Shown here piece by piece: positions 55,175-64,000 of a stretch of 64,000 nucleotides of DNA. The notes below the pieces were generated by a model, which ran no database searches, was not told where the DNA came from, and saw only the letters and a program-made list of their open reading frames with translations. A program made the position numbers and the translations under genes. Every line of letters starts with the position of its first letter. The first letter of the stretch is position 1. Source of the DNA: Chenopodium formosanum (taxonomy: Eukaryota; Streptophyta; Magnoliopsida; Caryophyllales; Amaranthaceae). Location of the stretch: assembly GCA_024500155.1 (NCBI GenBank), contig CM044877.1:36473501-36537500 (forward strand), written 5' to 3'.

Positions 55175-56494
55175 TGAAAGGAATGGTGTCTTTTGAACAA
55201 GTGTATTATTCCTATAGAGGGTTCAAAATTATTAGAAAGCTAATTATTCAGTGAGGTCAAGTGATCGGAATGCCTGGGTGGAGGCCGCTTCGGATCAATA
55301 ATATCAGCTTAATCTTGACTGAACCCTTTGGGTCACACCCAAGCATCTAACGAATCAAAGCGACGAATTAATTCGAAAAAACTAATGAGTCGCCCGAGTA
55401 ATTAATATTTAGACGTCGAAAATTCGAGCTTGGAGAGTCGAAACCGAGTGTCAAATGTTGAGTCAAAAATAATAAAAGACGAGACGAGAAAATTTATAAT
55501 AAATCAACAAAATGACTAAAATACCCCTAGCATCGGAATGCCCGAGTGCTAGGGGCATATGGCCTAGAAAGGTGGCTAGAAATGTGTGCTAGCACACCTT
55601 GGCTAGCATGGCCAGCTAGCAGCCTGCACCTAGTGCAAGGCATGCTAGCTTCTGGCCGAGGCTGGCAGCCCGCACTTGGTGCGTAGCATGCCAAAGCTAG
55701 CAGCCCACACCAAGTGCAAGGCTTGCTAGCAAGCTAGGGCTAGCAGCCCGCACCTAGTGCGATGGTGATTGGCTTTCTAGCAGCAGCCTTCGCCCATAGC
55801 AGCCCGCACACATGGTGCATGGCCTGCTGGGCCGAAAGAGGTAGCAGCGGCAAGGCAGCACACCTTAGGTGCCTTAGTGACCAAGTATGGGGCTACCACG
55901 TGGCGCAAAGCAATTGGGTTTGGGGTGTTATGTTGGCCGACTATGGGAGAGGGAGTGGGAGAAAGTTTGGTCCCCCCTTCTCCAAATGGTCCTCACCTAA
56001 CCTCTCTTGTGAGCATGCTACTTGTTGATTTATTAAGAACTTGATTATTAATTTTATTTTTGATTTAAAATAAAATGGAAAAATCAAATCTCCCACATTG
56101 ATGGGTGAGCTTTTCTCAGTCTTGCATTTCCTTATAAATACCCAACTTGGGGTATTGGGAAAAGCACTTGAGTAAGTGTTGAAAAAGGCATCATCATTGT
56201 GAAAACCTTTTAACACAATTAATTACTTGGGTTTAGGTTGTCTTAGCTAACTCCTAAGCAATAGACCATTTTCGGTGCTCGGGTTGCGGGTGGACTGCGT
56301 TGGAGGTGCTCGTGTGAGCGGGGCTAAGAGATTTCGAAGTAAGAGCTCAATTAAGTGAGCGAAGCACACGACAAAGGTATTAATCTTTTTCTTAATCTTG
56401 TGTTTAAGTTAATTATGCATCTCTATAATTATTGTGAGTGTGGTCTTGGCTCGGGTTTCCTTCCGCGGTGGGTCGGACTCACCGAAACCCAACA
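55175..56494 (+). mobile_element. 3' Copia LTR, family D
   Basis: TGAAAGGAATGGTGTC to ACCGAAACCCAACA. TATAAATA 56133-56140. Array 55560-55870 of agcccgcaccTAGTGC and GCTAGC motifs upstream. Same family as 15233-16391 and 21053-22362, so the Copia pol sequences and these LTRs probably belong together. Confidence 0.9.
55560..55870. repeat. GCTAGC / agcccgcac motif array in the U3 of LTR D
   Basis: Repeated gctagcagcccgcaccaagt-like units, about 20-30 bp apart, six or more. The LTR D copy at 15233 has a different motif (GCCACGTGGCAGC) at the equivalent place and the copy at 21053 has a variant, so the array turns over quickly. Confidence 0.8.
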
Positions 56495-57030
56495 CAACCT
56501 CCCTTATCTTCTGAAATGTCTCCCTAAACTAGCACCAACAAACATCTGAACAACCATCCTTATCTTCTGAACAACTTCCCTAAACTTCTAACTAGCACCA
56601 ACAAACACCTAAGCAAACCCCCCCCCAAGCTTTTGAACAATAGCCACAAACTTTTGCACAGCCCTAACTCACCCCTAAAAAGCCCCCAAAAACTACTGAA
56701 TAACCCTTGGAAACATATGAACAAATCACCCTAAACTTTTTAACAACACCCACAAACTTCTAAGTAGCCCCAAACAACCCCTAAAAAGACCTAGAAACTA
56801 TTGAACAACTCTCATCATCACCTAAACAAACCCCTCGCACTTTTGAACAACACCCACAAACTTCTAAGCAACGCCAACCAACCTTTGAAAAGCCTCAAGA
56901 AACTACTGAAAAAGCCTTGTGAAACTTAAGAAACCCCCACAAACCTCTAAACAACCCTCACTTACCTCTGAACAACCTCCCCCCCCCCCCCCCCTCATCT
57001 TTTGAACAACCCCCACATAATAATCAGAAC
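56495..57030 (+). repeat. C/A-rich minisatellite
   Basis: Loose repeats of about 15 bp (aacaacccacaaacttctaa type) combined into larger units of roughly 110-120 bp, with a C-run at about 56980-56993. No coding sequence. Confidence 0.75.
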
Positions 57031-57270
57031 CTTCTTGTTCAAATTTTTGTACTTGTTGTTCATAATCTAAGTTTTTTGTTCATAGTCTTATTATTGACTT
57101 ATTGCTCATTGTTCATATTCGTATGCTTCTTATTCATACTATGTTGTTTGTTCATATTCTAATTCTTATTGTTCATATTATTATGCTTAATGTTCATATT
57201 AATATTATTTAATTTATTCATATTTTAAATACTTATTGTTCATATTCTTATGCTTATTGCTTATATATTA
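57031..57270 (+). repeat. TTGTTCATATTCTTATGC repeats
   Basis: At least eight irregular copies of ttgttcatattcttatgctta, spaced 25-35 bp apart. Confidence 0.75.
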
Positions 57271-57392
57271 TATAGTTGTTTTGATGCTCGAGTTCGTGTT
57301 CAAAAGAGAAATATTCTGCATCCAAGGGCCCACCCTATCATTTTTGTATGGGCGAAGGAATTGGTACATGAATGGATAAAATGAGTTGGAAG

Positions 57393-57431
<39 letters not shown>
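57393..57431 (+). repeat. Poly(A) tract of 39 bases
   Basis: A long A-run. It could be the tail of a retroposed sequence, but nothing recognisable precedes it. The ORF with a poly-Phe run on the minus strand is an artefact. Confidence 0.9.
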
Positions 57432-57436
<5 letters not shown>

Positions 57437-58820
57437 AAGATTACGGAATAGATAAAATGAATGGATATATATATTTCATTATTTGTCATATTTATTTATA
57501 TTTTAATAAATACCTATAGGTTTATTTTCATGATTCTTCATATTCCCATATTATTACAATATTATTTTTTAGATTCTAAAGTACGAGTTTGGCTATAAAT
57601 CTTTCACCTCATGCAAACCAGTTATATATCAACATATATATTAATGTATTATCACTTTCATTTTTTATTTGAAGCTATTTGACTATTATACAAGGAGTTA
57701 TTAGTATCCTAGTGAGAAGAAAATAATTATATAGGTGTAGATGTGTAGTAATATGTCCATTCATCATATGTTCTTAATCATAACTAATAAGAAGAAATAT
57801 GTCTATTATGTTCATTTAAAAAAAGTTTAGTGTTCAATTAGTGTTTAGACTCATTGCATTTTACTATATAAATCAAACAATTAGGCAAGGAAATAAAGTT
57901 AAATAGATTGATATACACACCCATGTATCTTTAAAGGTATGTATATGGCTCATTTTACGACCACATGATACAATGTTCAAATTAAATTGAACGACGTTAA
58001 ATTGAACAATGTTCACTGTAAAACTAATTGTTGCATATATTGTACTCGTGTTCATTTTGTAATAGCTTTATGTTTAGATTCAAATATTGAAAGCTAGTAC
58101 ATATTATAACAAAATGCTCATATGCCTAATCATATCTAAAATCTACTCTCATCTATTACGAAATCAAGAAAAAATGTACAATTCCACGAAGGATAAAAGA
58201 AAATAAACTAGCAATTTTCTATCTCCTCCATTTTTCTCCATTGACCTTCAATTTCTTTCTCCTCCATTTTTCTCTCTCCTCCTCCATACAACCATTATTA
58301 AATAAATTTATTGATATAAAATAATAGAAGTATTTCGACCAAAATATGAATCTCATACTCCAAAAATCAAGCTTTGAATCTCTGCATTTAAAATGGAAAT
58401 ATACAATGAAAGAGCTTCCTCAAAAGTTGGAATTTTGCTAAAACTAAACGGAAACTTGTGTCAAATTGAATTGAAGTCAACAGTGAGTTGCAATTGGTAG
58501 CGTAGTGGTAAGTTTTGGTTGACGTTGTTTTTCTGAAATGTAGAATGAGCTCTGGAAATCGAAAACTAATTCTAGAAATAAGATAAATCATTTTGAGGGA
58601 GATGACAAAAATAAAATCCTAATTAATAAAAGTGTAAAACGATGTACTATTATGATGGAGCACATATAACTAGATGCACCGTGATGCATGTTAAAAATTG
58701 CCCCTCCTCCTTCACTTAGGCCCTGTTCTTTTAAGCTTCTAGAGCAGAGAAAGAATCAGCAAAGCAGAGCAGATTTCAGGATAGCAAAGCAGAGCTGAGC
58801 CGAACAGAGCAGATTTCACA
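57432..58820. other. A/T-rich stretch, nothing recognised
   Basis: No credible ORF. A tTAGCGTAGTGGTAAG near 58498 resembles a pol III A box, but no B box follows. Otherwise plain intergenic sequence. Confidence 0.5.
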
Positions 58821-58822
58821 TT

Positions 58823-58865
58823 ATTATTAATACTATTATTAATGTTATTATTATTAATGTTGTTG

Positions 58866-58957
<92 letters not shown>
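58823..58957. repeat. (ATT)n microsatellite, first tract
   Basis: Over 40 ATT/TTA triplets with few interruptions. On its right, 58960-59010 repeats the 3' end of the LINE-like gene at 59371-59424 (SRLSNNLL-stop on the minus strand), so the tract is likely that element's AAT tail. Confidence 0.95.
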
Positions 58958-58958
<1 letters not shown>

Positions 58959-59010
58959 CTCAAAAACAAAAGTCATACGACCTACAATAAATTATTAGAA
59001 AGCCGAGATA

Positions 59011-59245
59011 CAAAAAACCACCTTTTAAATCTTGTTTTTTTTCATATAACCACCTTTTTAAAAAATGTTACAAATTTAAATTATTTTTTGCAAATTTCCA
59101 CCAATTCAATGTAAAACAATTGATATATTTGGCTAAAAAGTGGTAATTTGTAACAAATTTTAATAAATTGGTGGTCTTTTGCAACATATTTTTTAAAAGG
59201 TGGTTATATGCAAAAAAAACAAGATTTAAAAGGTGTTTTTTACAA
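59011..59245. mobile_element. Fold-back MITE with long inverted repeats
   Basis: The left arm (caccttttaaatcttgtttt... with ataaccacc) returns as its complement on the right (ggtggttatatgcaaaaaaa, caagatttaaaaggtg). Arms of at least 45 bp match nearly perfectly and looser pairing continues inward. About 235 bp, no ORF. Target duplication not resolved, so superfamily unknown. Confidence 0.8.
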
Positions 59246-59249
59246 AATT

Positions 59250-59250
<1 letters not shown>

Positions 59251-59344
<94 letters not shown>

Positions 59345-59370
59345 TATTTTTATTATTATTATTATTATTT
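59251..59370. repeat. (ATT)n microsatellite, second tract
   Basis: About 38 ATT triplets directly 3' (on the minus strand) of the LINE-like gene's stop codon. The poly-Ile and poly-Tyr ORFs here are artefacts. Confidence 0.95.
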
Positions 59371-59393
59371 CTCAAAAATAATAGTCATACAAC

Positions 59394-60165
59394 CTACAAT
59401 AAATTAGTGGGAAGCCGAGATACAATCTGGGCCCCCACTCCTCTAGCTATAGCAAAGCATACCCTAGTGAAAATATGAGCTGCCGCACGAGCCCTAATGT
59501 CTTGTGTCGTCGAGAACCTCTGAATCCGCTTCAGCATCGCTACAGCTTCCTTCTCTAATTCCCCAAGTGAAGAAAAGGATAAAGGAATGAAACCACATCT
59601 ATTCGCCCGACAAACGAGATTCATACTTAACCCGCTTCCGCTGAGCCGCATCAACCACAACCCGTCCAAGAACAAAATCAGCTAGCCCTGTCTGTGTCAA
59701 AGAAGAAGACCCTGTGAAGTCGACAAATACATCACGACCACGATCCCATGAATAAAGTAACACATTGGCAAGTCTGAGGGCCCCATCATTCCCTCCAGAT
59801 AATCCTATGTCAACCTCCTTTCTTGCCGAAATTCCAGATTTGTAGCAAATATCAACAAGGATATCCCGAACAACATTATGCCGATGTTTAATACCCACAA
59901 TACCATCACACGACACCGCATGGTCGCCTAAAATATCCCCAGTAAAAGCCCAAGAACAAGCAGAGCACGACATCGAGACAAAGAATAATGGAACACCCAA
60001 CCGGTAGCACAACACACATCGATATGTCTTTGCGTTCATCGTCTGACCCAATCAAAAAATAGGGACAGCCCGAAGCCAAGCAGAAATGTGAACTGCTTGC
60101 TACGATTTCCACAATGTTGTTTGCAAAGAGATAAAGAGAAGGTGGATTCTACAGATGCCATTGAT
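59394..60165 (-). pseudogene. C-terminal part of a LINE-like reverse-transcriptase protein
   Basis: The minus strand shows, from the 5' side, ESTFSLS, AWLRAVPI, GQTMNAKTYRCVLCYRLGVP, a Cys/His motif CSAC...GDHAVSCDGI followed by KHRHNVVRDILVDICYKSGI, ARKEVDIGLSGGNDGALR, VFVDFTGSSSLTQTGLADFV, DAAQRKRVKYESR, then after a frameshift (about 59600-59640) FIPLSFSSLGELEKEAVAML, RIQRFSTTQDIRARAAAHIF and GAQIVSRLPTNLL-stop. I know this as the C-terminal region of a family of plant proteins annotated as reverse-transcriptase-like. The catalytic RT domain would lie upstream but is cut off by the LTR at 60203. An (AAT)n tail follows the stop, as in non-LTR retrotransposons. Confidence 0.75.
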
Positions 60166-60202
60166 TTAGGTGAGTGAAAACATAAATAAATGTGTACCAT
60201 AT

Positions 60203-61324
60203 TGTAGACACCCATTTGTGTCTCCCAAAAACAAAACCCAGTGATGAGAACCTTTCACGTCGAATCATAATCGAATGAAGTGAAAGTGTGAAAGTCTAGT
60301 GTTGCGGTTAGTTTTTAATTCTTTTCTTTCTCTTTGTTTTTAAAAACCTATTTTAAGAAAACAGCCAATTCAGTTTTGGTTTGGTCCATGGTAAGGGTCC
60401 AATAATAGTGTAGTTGGGTTGAGTTTGAAAAGATCTTTCTAACGATATATTATAAGCCTAATTCCGATGAATAATGAAGAAGTTATGGCTAAATTACTAA
60501 ACTGGACCCGGTTTGGTTTTTATATGCGACCCAATGATCTAGAGGAGGGCCTAATATTGATTTATCATTCCTAATGCAATTAGAATTGATTATAGTCTTC
60601 TAGAAGGTTCTTTTCATTCCTAATTTAATTAGCATTGTTAAATAGACTTTAGTTGACTTTTAGAGTTTTAATCAGAATAAAAGAAGTGTTTTTGAGGAAA
60701 ATACGATTTTGCCCTCTCGTACGGTTAAATTTTATCAAAATAAGAAAACGCATGGAAAATTATTTTCAGCGCCATACGACAGCTCTGTCGCCTGGCGACA
60801 GACCTGGCGTCTGGCGACAGGCGCGTGTTTGGCGCTTCGGTCGTGTTTTATTATTTTCGAAACTCTGATTCGTTTTTTATCATATCCAGCTGATTTTTTT
60901 ATAAATAGCCTCCTAAAACCTCCGTTTTCCGTCATCAATTCTCATCAATTCTTATTCTCTCTAATTCTTCTCACCAACTCTCATCAAGAATCTCTTGATT
61001 ACTCTCTCTCTCTCTCTCTCTTTTCTAAACTAGCTTTTCTCTTACAAAATTCCGCATTCACAAGATCTAGAAACACCTAGCCAAGTCTGAAGTTGCCTTC
61101 GCCCTAAACGTGAAAGGTTTTAATTTTTGAGGGTTTGGTCCCAAATCTCTCTTTCAATTATTTAATTTAATTGTTTGTTTTTATTTTCCTTGAAGTTATT
61201 AACGCGTGTATTTTGTTATTAGAAAGAGATACGAGGCATCCAAGTAAGTGCTTTAATTAATTTATTGATTTTATGATATAGAAATCATGTCTAGGTTATT
61301 TTGATTCCTAGTGTCATGTCTAGG
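60203..61324 (+). mobile_element. Truncated LTR, family B
   Basis: Starts TGTAGACACCC and keeps the GC motif cluster (60765-60845, ctgtcgcctggcgacagacc), the TATA-like tttataaatagcc near 60900, and the intron donor ccaaGTAAGTGC (about 61240). It is cut at 61324 by a family A LTR; the remaining U5 is not seen in the window. Confidence 0.9.
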
Positions 61325-62999
61325 TATAGACATCTAAAAATGTCTCCCCAAAACCAAACCCGATGATGAACAACCTTTCACCATCACTATTGGTCGGGTT
61401 CAGTATTTAATCCCGAGAGTACTTAAAAAATCGTATTTAATTAAATTCAATTTTTGAATAATCCATGGATCAGTCTTGATATTTAGTCAAAGCATAGTTT
61501 TTAATTTCAGCCAAAACCTTTTTTCTATTTTATTGTTTTATTATTTATTTTGGCCCAAACCTTTTATTTAATATTTACCTATTTTCTTATTTTACCCCAA
61601 ATAATAATAATAAATCAAAAATGGCTCGAAATTATCAATCGGCACTTAAAATGCTGAGCGAAATTAGGGTTACAAAATGAATTTAGAAGGAAAAACGGAC
61701 CAGGACTTCCGCATCATGGCATATGTCCACCGTGTCACGAGAAACTGTCCTGTATGACGGTGGGATTCCCCGTGACACGGGGCACCTGCTGTGACACGGG
61801 GGTTTCCGTGTCCTTTCTGCGTAAACCCTTAACGCGTTTTCTCCCCTAATCACTAAATATTTCCCGCGTCACACATCTGTACATCGTGTCACAGGAATGT
61901 TTCTCGTCTGACGGTGGGGATTCCCGTGTCACGGTACACTTTGCCGTGTCGCGGTATACTTTTTAGGGTTTTTATCTTTTTAAGGTTCCGTGTGTTTCCT
62001 CAGCACATTTTTTCTATAAATACCCCCTCATTTCTCTCATGTACGGGGCATCAATTAATTTTCTATTTTTTCTCTCTTCTATGTTGTAGCCTAAACACTA
62101 GCCTACCCTCCTTTCAAAATTCCTTCTTCAAGCACTCCAAGGAGTCCGTACTTCACTCGTGGTTCTGTCCTTAAGCTAAGGCGTGAAAGGTAGAACTGTT
62201 TGAGGGTTTGGCCCCAAATCGACTCTACTTTATTTAATTTAATTTAATTATTGTTTTATTTTTATTTCCTTGAAGTTATTAACTTGTTTATTATTTTATA
62301 GTTGCAAGCAAACAGAATCAATGTAAGAATTATGTTCCATTTATTTCTATTATTTGTCTAACGATTTTATATTGTTGGAATTATTGTTAAATTGCTTCCA
62401 ATATTAATGTCAATTCTATTATTTTTTTATCACCATATTGGATGTTAAAGGGAATATGTAATTGAAAATCACGCCTAATAAGATAATTTGGACAGCCGGT
62501 TTAGGTTCCTTTTTAATCTTGTTATTAAATCAAGTGATCACGATATTTTAGAATTATGTGTTGCATTAATATTAAACCAACTTAGCTTAATAATAGTTTG
62601 GAGCAAATTGAATTTCTGTTTGTATGCGTTTGAGATCGCAGGAATCATTTTTCACAATAAGAATCGAGTAGTGGCCAATACGGGCGAATGTGACTCCATG
62701 ACTCACTTCGTACCATCATCCCCGATCCTCCTTTCGTGGTTCCGAACCATATGGAGTTATTAATCTCATGGATTATGAATGGGGTGTAACCTTCACGGGT
62801 TAATCGATGCTGCCTATCGTTGTACCTTATTCGTGGTTGCCTTTTCATGATCCGTGAACGGTTTATAAGTTCCTTAAAAACTTGTTGGCGGCTCCCTACT
62901 TTCCTTGTCCCTAATCGTATATGTCGATTCCAACTTCCTATGAGTGCCAAGCATATTCACACGTGCTTTTACGTAGGTGCACTTTAAACGATGCCTACA
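61325..62999 (+). mobile_element. LTR, family A variant (A')
   Basis: Begins TATAGACATC (decayed TGTAGACACC) and ends TGCCTACA. TATAAATA 62015-62022. Array of CCGTGTCACGG motifs 61700-61965. Splice-donor-like CAATGTAAGAAT near 62320. About 0.35 kb shorter than other A LTRs. The primer site follows, so this is a 5' LTR. Confidence 0.9.
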
Positions 63000-63420
63000 A
63001 TTTGGCGACTCCGCTGGGGAGGATTCTTGGTTATTTATCGATTTGAGTGATCGGTATTTAATTAAGATGAGTGGATGAGACTTGAAAGATTCTTGAAAAA
63101 TATTCCTGTGATTAATATGGCATTTTTGCATAAGCATAGACGTTTTAACTTCGCGTTTAGGTCTGTCCCGTAGGAAAAGTTGAATAACTTGATTGCGTAC
63201 GAAGGAAAACAGGGCACCGGTCAGATTTTTTGACTGCTATGCCACAGCAGAATCTGCCGTGTCACGGTGCATTTTACCGTCTGACGGTGGGCTGCACCGT
63301 GGCACGGGGCTATTTGCTGTGTCACGATAGTCCTAAAATCAGTCCGGTGGCTTGTTTCTCTTCTTACAGTCAACTTCCTTTGATTTTACTAAAAAACGTG
63401 TGTGTTCTTCAAACGTCTTA
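63000..63420 (+). other. Primer site and leader of element A'
   Basis: tTTGGCGACTCCGCTGGGGA at 63001-63020 is the primer site. The leader has GTGTCACGG-type motifs at 63230-63330, the same motif as in this element's LTR. It is cut at about 63420. No gag follows. Confidence 0.85.
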
Positions 63421-64000
63421 GCCCCGGGGAATTGAAAGGGGAATAAACGCGTCGTCAATTGTCTATCCCTATATCAAATACAATTTATACAACCTAAACA
63501 AACCTAATACGAGTATAAGGCAAGCATAGGGGTCGAACCACAGAGAACGGTAAACACCACCAAATGTTATCAACAATTAAGCTAGTCCGGAATAGGGGAT
63601 AAATAAACTAAAGTCTAAAAATGCTAAAACAAGAAATAAAACATTAAGGGAAATGGTTTAGGTATAGCATTCACTTGAACATAAACAAAGGCATAGAAAT
63701 TGAATTAATTATGAACTAAACATGCTCGAATATCGAAATTAAGAATCCAATCTAGCCGCCTTCCGGGGTGAATTGGCTTCTCCTAACATAGCCTCTATGT
63801 TTCCACATTAGAACCATATACTAGGAGGTACTATTAAATAACAATCGATAGTAATGAACCTTAACTAAGTCAACTTCCGTTTCTTGTTAGCAAAGATTCA
63901 CCTTTAATCAACCAACAATGTGCACTTGCAAGAAGATTAAAGAATATCAAGCATATAAATACTTTAATCACAAATAAATCAATTCTAAACCCTAGAACAT
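63421..64000 (-). mobile_element. LTR-like sequence at the right edge, resembling family C
   Basis: Contains caagcataggggtcgaacca (63521-63540) and a leader-like cctataccaaat context comparable with the GGGTCGAATCCACAGGGA box near the 3' end of family C LTRs, in the same orientation. It runs off the window, so ends and class remain open. Confidence 0.4.

Noticed and set aside
58490..58530. SINE or tRNA gene
   Set aside because: Only an A-box-like sequence; no B box, no cloverleaf and no tail.
58739..59478. Poly-Asn, poly-Leu, poly-Ile and poly-Tyr ORFs
   Set aside because: Translations of the (ATT)n microsatellites in different frames.

Overview
This is a repeat-dominated stretch of a plant nuclear genome, most likely a eudicot with a large genome. 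The evidence is the presence of Tat/Ogre-type Ty3-gypsy elements (tRNA-Arg-type primer site TGGCGACTCCACTGGGGA, dual RNase H, antisense ORF), Copia elements, a CACTA-like terminus and a fragment of a plant-type ABCC transporter. I see no intact host gene. Only two scraps look genic: an unidentified C-terminal ORF tail at the left edge and an ABCC nucleotide-binding-domain fragment near 0.9 kb.

Layout, left to right. 1.36-1.64 kb: CACTA-like subterminal repeats. 1.64-2.96 kb: a minus-strand LTR (family C). 2.96-3.48 kb: a TTGCGATTGG-rich minisatellite. 4.06-9.28 kb: three nested LTRs, namely a TGTAATACCCC-type LTR split by a family C solo LTR, itself split by an antisense family A solo LTR; both insertions have perfect 5-bp target duplications. 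9.27-15.23 kb: a decayed Tat element (gag, protease, RT/RNase H, integrase) with frameshifts, a dead protease site and an internal deletion. 15.2-17.2 and 20.1-22.4 kb: two Copia LTR-plus-leader segments (family D) in opposite orientation, flanking another family C LTR.

From 22.4 to 56.5 kb everything belongs to one nest. A Copia pol gene (22.4-24.4, 26.4-26.9, 53.9-54.3 kb, with its 3' LTR at 55.2-56.5 kb) was hit by a 1.95-kb solo LTR (duplication ctgac) and by a very large Ogre-like element B (26,879-53,879; duplication atttg/atatg). Element B carries gag, protease, RT, two RNase H domains, integrase and an antisense plant-mobile-domain-like ORF. It in turn holds an antisense solo LTR of its own family (39,234-41,217; ctttg) and, 20 bp before its 3' LTR, a younger complete non-autonomous element A (43,358-51,884; aaact). 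LTR divergence agrees with this order: about 2% in A and clearly more in B.

From 56.5 kb: minisatellites and A/T-rich sequence, an inverted-repeat MITE, the 3' end of a LINE-like reverse-transcriptase gene with (AAT)n tails, a truncated family B LTR cut by another family A LTR with its leader, and the start of a further LTR-like sequence at the right edge.

The most striking observation is at 29.3-29.9 kb. A second, partial copy of the B LTR (R/U5 part) is duplicated downstream of the leader and lacks exactly the 637 bp that in the full LTR begin with GTAAGT and end with CATAG. This is the footprint of a spliced intron lying inside the LTR, copied back into DNA. A second theme is that nearly every LTR family here has its own GC-rich array of short palindromic motifs just upstream of a TATAAATA box. 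In elements A' and B the same family-specific motif recurs in the internal untranslated regions.
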